Source: an uncultured Lachnospiraceae bacterium
GTDB lineage: Bacteria; Bacillota; Clostridia; Lachnospirales; Lachnospiraceae
Length of the DNA: 6,388 nucleotides
Reading direction: 5' to 3'
NCBI GenBank assembly: GCA_958446555.1
Contig: CAUCWU010000150.1
Coordinates: 1 to 6,388, forward strand
Made by a program: the position numbers and the translations under genes. This document shows, one piece after another, positions 1 to 5,288 of this stretch. Under the pieces are notes generated by a model that had not been told where the DNA came from, ran no database searches, and saw only the letters and a list, made by a program, of their open reading frames with translations. Within the stretch, counting starts at the first letter, position 1, and every line of letters starts with the position of its first letter.

Positions 1-57
1 TTAAGCAGTAATCTGAAAAAGGAAACGCTGGTAGAAAGAATAAGGTATCAGGGATGA
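1..57 (+). pseudogene. possible 3' end of an unidentified gene
   Basis: Frame 1 is open from the window edge through 18 codons to a TGA at 55-57. It reads LSSNLKKETLVERIRYQG, a composition that resembles real protein. I do not recognise the family. It stops six bases before the transposon end hairpin at 63, so the gene may have been cut by the insertion, with the stop supplied by the junction or the element. The stretch is short and could be open by chance. Confidence 0.25.
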
Positions 58-420
58 AGTCTCCACGCCCATGCGGTGCATAGCTCCTATGGACGTGGTA
101 TCAAAAGCGGAGCTTCGCTCCGAAAATACACACTAAAAGCTATGACCGATGTTTGTAAAGTTTTTGATGCCGTGCTACTTACGTCTCTCGAACGCAGACG
201 AATGAGCCTATCGCTAGCCGTGCATGCAAAGGACTGTTCACGAAGCCCTCTATCCATTGGCGAATGAAATCTTTGGAATACTTAGATCCAGATCTTTTCA
301 ACCTGCCTTGCAGGGCGTGTCCGGATGACGCAGTTTCACTACTTATTTCTTTTTATTTGCAACACGTTGTTTCTGTCTATTAGGAACTGAGCTTGGATTT
401 AAGCTTTCAAATCCAACAGA
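50..420 (-). ncRNA. putative omega RNA (TnpB guide RNA scaffold)
   Basis: TnpB nucleases use an RNA made from the 3' end of tnpB through the right end of the element, with the guide taken from flanking DNA. This stretch fits. It starts inside the tnpB coding end with a perfect 8-bp stem (393-400 with 409-416). After the tnpB stop it holds no credible gene but several stems: 302-306/310-314, 315-318/328-331, 182-186/196-200 and 108-113/117-122, ending in the 63-98 hairpin. The guide would be read from the minus strand left of about position 50. The ends are estimates. About 240 bases between the tnpB stop and the end hairpin is fairly long for this RNA. A 63-codon plus-strand reading frame at 76-267 has no ribosome site or family resemblance and is ignored. 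Confidence 0.55.
63..98. repeat. subterminal end hairpin, tnpB-side (right end)
   Basis: This is an imperfect palindrome: ccacgcccat pairs with atggacgtgg across a GC-rich loop, with one C/A mismatch (T/G on the other strand) in the stem. Y1 transposases of IS200/IS605 elements bind such mismatched stems at both ends. It matches the copy at 2271-2306 at 34 of 36 positions in the same orientation. On the minus strand it would also form the last stem of the omega RNA before the guide. Confidence 0.8.
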
Positions 421-1749
421 AGCAGGAGTTGCCAGAAAATGATAATCCTTACATGCATCCCATGCATGTGGAAACGCTTTTCGAAGGATATTAGCAGCTC
501 CATTGCAGTCTGCATTGATGCAATAGCCTTCTTTGCACAGATATAATCCACGCTCGATACGGCGTCCGGAGAATACCGGATTACTGTTTTCCTTTCCGTA
601 TACCGGAATAAAGTCACTAGCAGTACAGTCTGCCTTTGAGGTATAGCTTTCTTCCTGCCAAATCACCTCAATGCCAGCAATCAAAGCCTTATAGGAGATC
701 ATCCAGCAAAGCCTTTCGTGAGGTATGGAGACAAACTTCTGATTATTCTTCTTACTCATGGATGCGTGTTGCTTCCATAAGCGATTGGTTCCAACAACGA
801 GAATGCCAATCCGATGAGCGATACAGTAACGAATAATTGCTGTACTAAGTTTGTGCATTTGATCTTTGAGAAAACAATCATGTTTCAAAGAAAGATTGTT
901 TAAAAATGCAGAGGATGCATGACTGTGTTTCTTTCCTTTTGTGAGGATGGATACAGCACTTGCCCTTTGTTTGGCGAAGAACTGATTTGCGGACAGAATG
1001 GCACCGCCCTTGTATACAACAGACGAGCCGTCTGTGCATGCGATAGCTGCGATGTTATCGGTTCCCAAATCCATTCCTGCCATATTCGGCAGATCTAGAT
1101 GAAAAAATGGAGTCATATCTTCAATGACAAAGATCATGATATACTTTCCATAGTAAGGCTTAAACACAATCTCACGAAGATCGGAAGTGCCATTCAGATA
1201 AGAAAGAGGAATCCTGCTATGATCCATCTTAGGCAATTTCAGAAAGCACCCTTTTCCATCTTTTGTCGGATAAAGTGCTGCATCCTGATTTGTCACCTTA
1301 AAAGTCTTCTTATCCGCTTTGCAATAGCCGGGCATTTTCGGTTTTCCCGTAAAGGAAGAAGGATCTTTCTTATAGGCTTTTAATGCTTCAAGCCAAGCTT
1401 TAAAGTCAGTCACTGCCTGTCTTACAATACTCTGTGCTGTTTGCATGGGCAGACCTGCAAAAAAGTCGGGATTCCTATTTGCACGCAAAATCTTGTCTAA
1501 CGACGGATAGGAAAGAACGCGACGACAGGAGAAATTGCCATAAGCCTCTTTCGCGCACTCAATTTCGTCAAAGACAGACTGCTCTAATGGAGTACGATTA
1601 TCTCCCTTGTCCCACCCTGTAAAGACCTGACGGATACGAAAAAGAGCAGCATTATACAGTGCTTTTGCAAGTTTTGAATACTGCTCTGCAAAAGCAAAGA
1701 TCTGTTTAAAATTATCTTCTGATAAGATCATCGGAACTGCCTTTTTCAT
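343..1749 (-). CDS. tnpB: TnpB-type RNA-guided nuclease of IS200/IS605 element (rearranged RuvC site)
   Basis: The 468-residue protein is complete. TnpB cuts DNA at sites matched by the omega RNA and helps the transposon persist at its donor site. What is visible: an N-terminal helical region; a GKPKMPGY motif near 135-141 typical of OrfB/TnpB N-domains; RuvC-I as GMDLGT with Asp227; and RuvC-III as NADCNGAANI with Asp414. The usual RuvC-II glutamate in a VVxE-type strand is replaced by Gly320 (ILVVGTN). An EESYTSK motif follows at 366-372, and the CxxC zinc ribbon is absent. The NNQKFVSIP and SGRRIERGLY blocks match a TnpB subgroup I recall with this layout. The start at 1749 has an AGAGG ribosome site ten bases upstream and the promoter at 1791-1819. 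The basic C-terminus overlaps the omega RNA. Family assignment is secure; catalytic activity is inferred. Confidence 0.92.
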   Translation of the reverse strand: MKKAVPMILSEDNFKQIFAFAEQYSKLAKALYNAALFRIRQVFTGWDKGDNRTPLEQSVFDEIECAKEAYGNFSCRRVLSYPSLDKILRANRNPDFFAGLPMQTAQSIVRQAVTDFKAWLEALKAYKKDPSSFTGKPKMPGYCKADKKTFKVTNQDAALYPTKDGKGCFLKLPKMDHSRIPLSYLNGTSDLREIVFKPYYGKYIMIFVIEDMTPFFHLDLPNMAGMDLGTDNIAAIACTDGSSVVYKGGAILSANQFFAKQRASAVSILTKGKKHSHASSAFLNNLSLKHDCFLKDQMHKLSTAIIRYCIAHRIGILVVGTNRLWKQHASMSKKNNQKFVSIPHERLCWMISYKALIAGIEVIWQEESYTSKADCTASDFIPVYGKENSNPVFSGRRIERGLYLCKEGYCINADCNGAANILRKAFPHAWDACKDYHFLATPASVGFESLNPSSVPNRQKQRVANKKK

Positions 1750-1763
1750 AATGGATGTACCTC

Positions 1764-1792
1764 TTTACAATAATTTATTTCTATGCTATTAT
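1764..1792 (+). promoter_or_regulatory. tnpA promoter (TTTACA - 17 bp - TATTAT)
   Basis: The -35 box TTTACA (1764-1769) and -10 box TATTAT (1787-1792) are separated by an ideal 17 bases, which predicts a start of transcription near 1799, about 36 bases before the tnpA ATG. The -10 overlaps the -10 of the opposing tnpB promoter, so the two promoters should compete for polymerase. Confidence 0.65.
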
Positions 1793-1819
1793 TATACCAT
1801 AAAAATAAATGGATGTAAA
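1791..1819 (-). promoter_or_regulatory. tnpB promoter (TTTACA - 17 bp - TATAAT)
   Basis: On the minus strand TTTACA (1819-1814) and a consensus TATAAT (1796-1791) are spaced 17 bases apart, which puts transcription start near 1784, about 35 bases before the tnpB ATG. Its -10 is the better consensus of the pair, so tnpB may be favoured over tnpA. Confidence 0.7.
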
Positions 1820-1834
1820 GAGAAAAAAGAACAT

Positions 1835-2251
1835 ATGTACAAGAAAAAGTTAGGGCAAACGTATTATACCAATCGACACAGTTGTTTTTTATTACAGTAT
1901 CATATAGTACTGGTAACAAAGTACCGTCGTCCGGTTTTAACCGGGGCTGTTAAAGAACTGGTCTATCAAGTAATACAGGATATCTTCGACGAGAAAGATT
2001 TGGTAATCTTAGAAATGAATGGGGAAGCGGATCATATCCACATTTTGTTCGAAGCAGATCCATTCACTGCACCGGGTACACTGGTAAATGTCATTAAAAC
2101 GAAAACAAGCCGTTATGCAAGAACACAGTATGGTGATACCATTCTGAAAGAATCATGTCAGGATTCCTTGTTTTGGAGTAACAGCTATTTTACTATAATT
2201 GCAAACGAAAACAGTTTGCAGCTGATACAAGAGTACATTAACAACCAATAA
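1835..2251 (+). CDS. tnpA: IS200/IS605-type Y1 HUH transposase TnpA
   Basis: This 138-residue protein is the normal length for the family, which excises and inserts the transposon as single-stranded DNA. The HUH metal-binding motif is HIH at residues 67-69 (EADHIHILFEADP). The catalytic tyrosine is Tyr134 in the C-terminal helix (LIQEYINNQ). The FWSNSYF stretch before it is also typical. The frame is open further upstream to an ATG at 1751, but that start would precede the promoter-predicted transcript. The ATG at 1835, in front of the usual YKKKLGQTYYTNRHSCF opening, is preferred. The ribosome site there (AAAGAG, 1817-1822) is weak and distant, consistent with low transposase output. The stop lies 19 bases before the left-end hairpin. 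Confidence 0.92.
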   Translation: MYKKKLGQTYYTNRHSCFLLQYHIVLVTKYRRPVLTGAVKELVYQVIQDIFDEKDLVILEMNGEADHIHILFEADPFTAPGTLVNVIKTKTSRYARTQYGDTILKESCQDSLFWSNSYFTIIANENSLQLIQEYINNQ

Positions 2252-2270
2252 GTTACAAAAAGGCATTCAC

Positions 2271-2306
2271 CCACGCCCATGCGGTGCGTAACTCCTATGG
2301 ACGTGG
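2271..2306. repeat. subterminal end hairpin, tnpA-side (left end)
   Basis: Second copy of the imperfect hairpin seen at 63-98, with the same stem and only two substitutions, both in the loop region (A to G and G to A). Its place just after the tnpA stop and its orientation identical to the other copy mark the opposite end of the IS200/IS605 element. It may also help end tnpA transcription, although no T-run follows. Confidence 0.8.
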
Positions 2307-2325
2307 TACTCTGCCTACTTTGATA

Positions 2326-2372
2326 GAACCAGCGGGACAGGTAAAATGGCTTTTTTATTGTCCCACTGGCTC
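2326..2372. repeat. palindromic repeat, copy 1 (inverted relative to copy 2)
   Basis: Arms ccagcgggaca (2329-2339) and tgtcccactgg (2359-2369) pair at 10 of 11 positions, and an inner taaaa/ttttta stem extends the hairpin. Positions 2339-2372 match the reverse complement of 2954-2987 at 29 of 34 bases, including an unbroken aggtaaaatggc; all five differences are transitions. There is no T-run, so it is not a classical terminator. With copy 2 it encloses the deformylase gene. It lies 20 bases outside the transposon hairpin. Confidence 0.75.
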
Positions 2373-2487
2373 ACCTAATTTAACTCTACGATCCGTCTAC
2401 TGTAATCGAAGTGGATTGTTTTCTTTGAATCTGATCAAGGGAATTGATGACCGAAATGGCGGATATGACAATACAAAAGGTCGTGTA

Positions 2488-2516
2488 TTGAAAAGCATAG
2501 ATTCTGATGGTACAAT
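2488..2516 (+). promoter_or_regulatory. def promoter (TTGAAA - 17 bp - TACAAT)
   Basis: TTGAAA (2488-2493) and TACAAT (2511-2516) are spaced exactly 17 bases, a strong sigma-A-type promoter. Transcription would begin near 2523, giving a short 22-base leader that contains the AAGGAGAG ribosome site for the deformylase start at 2545. The stretch 2376-2487 upstream shows no gene I can support. Confidence 0.65.
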
Positions 2517-2544
2517 AAGTAAAAATTGGAAGGAGAGACGTACT

Positions 2545-2955
2545 ATGGTAAAGCCAATTATGAAAGATATATTTTTCCTTGGACAAAAATCAGAGGAAGC
2601 AATAAGGGCTGACTTACAGGTAGGAAAAGATCTGGAAGATACACTTGAGGCAAATCGCGAGGGCTGTGTAGGCATGGCAGCGAATATGATTGGCATTAAA
2701 AAGAGAGTGATCATTGTCAACATGGGTTTGGTGGATCTTGTCATGTTCAATCCAGTTTTGTTAAAGGCAGATACGCCGTATGAGGCAGAGGAAGGATGTT
2801 TGTCACTTGTCGGTGTGAGAAAAACAACGCGCTATCAGAATATTGAGGTTGAGTATACTGACAAAAACTGGAATAAGAAGAGAATAAAGCTTAGTGGCTG
2901 GTATGCGCAGATATGTCAGCATGAGCTGGATCATTTGGATGGAATTATTATTTGA
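2545..2955 (+). CDS. def: peptide deformylase (short clostridial type)
   Basis: This 136-residue enzyme would remove the formyl group from the N-terminal methionine of new proteins in the cytosol. The three family motifs are present in order: motif I as GMAANMIG (43-50), motif II as EGCLS (83-87, metal ligand Cys85) and motif III as HELDH (126-130, metal ligands His126 and His130, catalytic Glu127). Motif I departs from the usual GxAAxQxG: Met48 stands where the transition-state glutamine normally sits. I recall this variant in other short clostridial deformylases. The protein ends right after HELDHLDGIII, which fits that short subgroup. The start at 2545 is set by AAGGAGAG at good spacing; the frame is open upstream but without a ribosome site. 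The stop overlaps the second palindromic repeat. It is probably an extra copy beside the housekeeping gene. Confidence 0.88.
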   Translation: MVKPIMKDIFFLGQKSEEAIRADLQVGKDLEDTLEANREGCVGMAANMIGIKKRVIIVNMGLVDLVMFNPVLLKADTPYEAEEGCLSLVGVRKTTRYQNIEVEYTDKNWNKKRIKLSGWYAQICQHELDHLDGIII

Positions 2956-2999
2956 ACTAGCGGGACAGTAAAGAAGCCATTTTACCTATCCCTATTGGA
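2954..2999. repeat. palindromic repeat, copy 2 (inverted relative to copy 1)
   Basis: An imperfect hairpin with a strong inner stem (2969-2972 with 2981-2984) and a gggacag/ctatccc arm pair. Its reverse complement aligns with copy 1 at 2326-2372. It starts on the last two bases of the def stop codon, so it lies directly in the def 3' end. A ribosome site for the next gene follows within ten bases. Confidence 0.7.
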
Positions 3000-3019
3000 T
3001 CTTCAGGAGGAGGGTAGCA

Positions 3020-3214
3020 ATGCAGAAGGACTTTGAAAGGTGTTGCCATTTTCTCGCACAGATGATGGAAAAGTATGGTGCAGAGGTTTTGCGAGATATC
3101 GCTGTAGAGATTCAGTATGAACCGGAGCTTTTGGGTTTGGATGTGGATGGTAAAAAGTCCAGACTGGTAGCCTATGTAAAGGGTTTTGCAGAATATCAAA
3201 AAAGGGCAGCATAA
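3020..3214 (+). CDS. small helical protein of unknown function (64 aa)
   Basis: A very good ribosome site (AGGAGG, 3005-3010, nine bases from the ATG) argues that this short frame is translated. The product is soluble and mostly helical by composition, with no signal peptide or membrane segment. It has two cysteines side by side at residues 8-9 (ERCCHF) and a charged, basic C-terminus. I do not recognise the family. It follows def by 64 bases with the palindromic repeat between, so it could be read from the def promoter if the hairpin is passed. Its size and setting are like small accessory genes of integrative elements. Confidence 0.6.
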   Translation: MQKDFERCCHFLAQMMEKYGAEVLRDIAVEIQYEPELLGLDVDGKKSRLVAYVKGFAEYQKRAA

Positions 3215-3215
3215 T

Positions 3216-3256
3216 GTAAGGGAGGTATTTTGGAAAATTCCAGAAAACCTTACTAA
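3216..3256 (+). promoter_or_regulatory. hairpin enclosing a strong SD and a nine-codon TTG mini-frame
   Basis: AAGGGAGGT (3218-3226), an almost perfect ribosome site, precedes TTG at 3230 and a frame reading ENSRKPY before TAA (3254-3256). The six-base arms gtaagg (3216-3221) and ccttac (3248-3253) are perfectly inverted and would pair part of the ribosome site. An inner ggaa/ttcc pairing adds to the fold. It may be a leader peptide with a self-masking start, or the remaining first codons of a lost gene. Nothing in the sequence decides between these. Confidence 0.3.
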
Positions 3257-3273
3257 ATACATAAAAGTTCTTG

Positions 3274-3302
3274 TTGAATATAAGTTGGACCGATGATAGA
3301 GT
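3274..3302 (+). promoter_or_regulatory. weak candidate promoter for the 108-aa / membrane-protein pair
   Basis: TTGAAT (3274-3279) and TAGAGT (3297-3302) are spaced 17 bases. The -10 is poor, so this is only the best candidate in the gap 3257-3346, which otherwise shows nothing recognisable. Confidence 0.25.
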
Positions 3303-3346
3303 AGAGTTGGGACTTATGATAAGTTGTAGAAATGGAGATAAAAGAT

Positions 3347-3673
3347 ATGGAAGTATCAAAAACTGACTGGAAGTTATATAGAAGCCGTATCGCAGAATGG
3401 CAAGAGGCGTATATGGAAAAATTGATTCAGGAATATGTTCAGCTTCTTAGTGTGGAAGAGAAGGCTTCGGATAAGTTTTGGATGCTGGAAAAGCGAATTA
3501 AGCAAGATAGAAAGCATCCTGGGATAATTATTGAGATGAATAAAGGAAATATGATTTTCGACATTGTTTCTTTGATTAATCTGAGTGTGATTACAATGGA
3601 AAATCTAGACGGGTTTAGTGAGGAATTGAAAGAAAGAGTAGAAGAATTAATTATTGGTAGGGAGTGGTACTAA
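3347..3673 (+). CDS. small helical protein of unknown function (108 aa)
   Basis: The frame is open to an ATG at 3332, but GGAG at 3334-3337 lies nine bases before the ATG at 3347 and no ribosome site serves the upstream one, so 3347 is chosen. The protein is soluble, charged and helical (SKTDWKLYRSRIAEWQEAYMEK near the start, then KFWMLEKRIKQDRKHPG). There is a hydrophobic IFDIVSLINLSVITMENL segment around residues 70-87 that is too polar for a clear membrane helix. I recall similar small proteins in gut Firmicutes carrying the unsupported label 'multidrug transporter'; nothing here resembles a transporter. Its stop is one base before the ATG of the membrane protein, so the two are probably translated together. 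Confidence 0.7.
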   Translation: MEVSKTDWKLYRSRIAEWQEAYMEKLIQEYVQLLSVEEKASDKFWMLEKRIKQDRKHPGIIIEMNKGNMIFDIVSLINLSVITMENLDGFSEELKERVEELIIGREWY

Positions 3674-3674
3674 A

Positions 3675-5120
3675 ATGAACAAATTAGTGGAATTTTTAAA
3701 GAAACACTGCATTATATCGGTAGTGCTTATAGGAGTAGCTGCTTTATTGATAATGAAATTCATCATGTATTTGTTTAAGAAAATAATTGTTTTTATAGTG
3801 GGAAAAGCCAATTCTTTGATATATTATTTTGTATCTCAACAATTTGCAAATCAGCTGATGAAATTTAGTAACATAGCAGAGTGTACATGGATGAATGCAG
3901 TTATTAGTTACTTGGAATTGTGTATTATTTTTGTTGTAATATGGATCGTGTTTGCGGTGATTATGGCGATTATGGTTACTGTTGTGGAAAAAATTATGGA
4001 TTTGTTAAAAAGTTTAATTTTGGGCAAAAGCCATGAACGAAGCTTGCGATATAATACTTTTCAAGTTTGGTTCTTAAAAGTGAGTGCAGATGTTAATATA
4101 TTAATATTTTGGATTAAGTTCAATATTTGCGGTGTTAGAGCTTCTGGAGAAACAGATATTTCGATGGTAAAGAAGACTAAAGTTTTTACGATGGAAAGTA
4201 TAATTTGTTTTGTGAAAAGTTGTTTGAGATTCTTTTTTGATTGTTCAATTGTACATCTGGTATTTGCAGTTTATGTTGTTTATATTTATTATTTTCAACT
4301 GATTCAAGATTATTTTGCAAGCTTTTATAATTTTTTAAAATCAAATGTATTTTCTGTTTCTGATGCAATAGATTTTTTTGAATTTGTTTCCATTATCTTT
4401 TTGTTGGGATACATATTTCTTGATGTAAAACATAGGGCAACTGGTTATTCAGAGATAAGAACGGAACGTTTTAAGGAATTATTTCAAATGGAAGAGAAAC
4501 TTCTAAACATTTTAAGAAATATTAACTACGCGCTAGAAACAAATATAGATGTCATTGTTGATAGAAAACCATATATTTTACAAGCTGGGGCAAAAAATCT
4601 TACAGGAAAAGACTGCTATATTTATGATAAAAAAATAGAATATGAAGATAAAAAGTATTGGGATAGTCTGCATCAGGATGATACATATTTTCAACTACGC
4701 GACCTAATAGAAATGAACGAAGAATTTGATAGCCTTAGTGAATTAAATGAAGAATTTAAGAAATCCTCACTTAGTTATTCGAATATATATTTGATTGATC
4801 ACGAAACGATGCTGACTAAATTAATTCATTTTTATTTTCCGGGACGAGAGAATTTTGAGTATAAAAAAACGCAATTGTTTTGTAAAAGTAGTATGGAAAA
4901 ATGGTTTGAAAGACGCTTTATAAAACCAACCGCACATGGCGATGAGAAAAAATATTATACAGAAGAACAAGCAAATGAAGTAATTTTGGATGCATCATGT
5001 GCCTTAGATTTTGAATTAATGCATGCACTCGAGTTAGAAGTGTATTTAAGGCGGTATGAGAAGAAGATGATAAAACGATTTAAAAAGATTAACAAATTTT
5101 CTAGGTTTAACATTAACTAG
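3675..5120 (+). CDS. multi-pass membrane protein of unknown function (481 aa)
   Basis: The start at 3675 is set by AGGGAG (3659-3664, ten bases upstream); an earlier in-frame ATG at 3654 lies inside the previous gene. The N-terminal half is membranous: hydrophobic stretches at about residues 13-43 (one or two helices), 80-105, 190-210 and 232-250, plus a weaker one near 141-150. Residues 252-481 form a long soluble, charged, probably cytosolic domain with Glu/Lys-rich helices. It contains EMNEEFDSLSELNEEF (346-361) and a basic tail (KKMIKRFKKINKF). I see no nuclease, ATPase, protease or transporter motif and do not recognise the family. The gene is far more AT-rich than the deformylase, TnpB and M56 genes, suggesting separate acquisition. 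Membrane anchor plus large cytosolic domain is compatible with a sensor or a defence effector, but that is a guess. Confidence 0.8.
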   Translation: MNKLVEFLKKHCIISVVLIGVAALLIMKFIMYLFKKIIVFIVGKANSLIYYFVSQQFANQLMKFSNIAECTWMNAVISYLELCIIFVVIWIVFAVIMAIMVTVVEKIMDLLKSLILGKSHERSLRYNTFQVWFLKVSADVNILIFWIKFNICGVRASGETDISMVKKTKVFTMESIICFVKSCLRFFFDCSIVHLVFAVYVVYIYYFQLIQDYFASFYNFLKSNVFSVSDAIDFFEFVSIIFLLGYIFLDVKHRATGYSEIRTERFKELFQMEEKLLNILRNINYALETNIDVIVDRKPYILQAGAKNLTGKDCYIYDKKIEYEDKKYWDSLHQDDTYFQLRDLIEMNEEFDSLSELNEEFKKSSLSYSNIYLIDHETMLTKLIHFYFPGRENFEYKKTQLFCKSSMEKWFERRFIKPTAHGDEKKYYTEEQANEVILDASCALDFELMHALELEVYLRRYEKKMIKRFKKINKFSRFNIN

Positions 5121-5152
5121 TGTTTTGGGACATTGGAATGGAGGAATTGATT

Positions 5153-5269
5153 TTGAAAACAAGACAACTCAAATGCTACATCTACACCCGTGTATCCACC
5201 TCCATGCAGGTAGATGGTTACAGCTTAGATGCGCAGAAAGATAAATTACATAAATACGCTGATTACTAG
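5153..5269 (+). pseudogene. large serine recombinase, N-terminal fragment
   Basis: A GGAGG ribosome site (5140-5144) precedes a TTG start at 5153. The frame reads KTRQLKCYIYTRVSTSMQ and then VDGYSLDAQKDKLHKYADY before TAG at 5267-5269. YTRVST with Ser15 and Arg13 is the active-site opening of serine recombinases, and DGYSLDAQ is typical of the TnpX/Tn4451-like large recombinases that move integrative elements. Only 38 residues remain of a protein normally around 500 residues, so it cannot catalyse recombination. The reading matches the family up to the last codon and the stop coincides with the junction to the M56 gene. Translation of the stub could deliver ribosomes to the next gene. The fragment fits a deleted integrative element end. 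Confidence 0.85.
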
Positions 5270-5288
5270 TTTTTTGAAGATCATCAAC

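Larger units (their letters stand above)
1761..1822. repeat. symmetrical inverted repeat spanning the tnpB/tnpA divergent promoters
   Basis: The 9-base ctctttaca (1761-1769) is perfectly inverted at 1814-1822. After a 3-base gap on each side, atttattt (1773-1780) is inverted at 1803-1810, leaving a 22-base centre. The two -35 boxes lie in the outer arms and the two -10 boxes in the centre. A 10-base direct repeat (aatggatgta at 1750-1759 and 1808-1817) is superimposed. The symmetry could be an operator or a way of balancing the two genes. Confidence 0.75.
50..2320. mobile_element. IS200/IS605-family transposon (divergent tnpA/tnpB type)
   Basis: The element carries a Y1 HUH transposase gene (tnpA) and a TnpB RNA-guided nuclease gene transcribed away from each other. 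Two near-identical 36-base imperfect hairpins (63-98 and 2271-2306) lie outside the two genes, as the subterminal ends of this family do. By family convention the tnpA-side end (near 2306) is the left end and the tnpB-side end (near 63) is the right end. Such elements move as single strands and leave no terminal inverted repeats or target duplications, so the true cleavage sites lie some bases outside the hairpins and cannot be fixed from one copy. The boundaries given are estimates. Both genes are intact, so the element may still be active. Confidence 0.85.

Noticed and set aside
76..267. Plus-strand 63-codon open frame left of tnpB
   Set aside because: It begins inside the end hairpin, has no ribosome site or family resemblance, and lies antisense to the proposed omega RNA.
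63..2306. Two hairpin copies as the start of a CRISPR or tandem array
   Set aside because: There are only two copies 2.2 kb apart, flanking tnpB and tnpA, which fits transposon ends.
2326..2372. Rho-independent terminator after tnpA
   Set aside because: The hairpin is long but has no following T-run on either strand, and a second inverted copy exists, so it is recorded as a repeat.
2386..2450. Minus-strand frame ending LDQIQRKQSTSITVDGS, possibly a gene remnant upstream of def
   Set aside because: The last residues look protein-like, but further upstream the frame runs antisense to def and I could not tie it to any family.
2957..3359. Minus-strand open frames of 101 and 118 codons
   Set aside because: They are antisense to the 64-aa gene, whose plus-strand ribosome site is far stronger, and their low-complexity composition looks like shadow coding.
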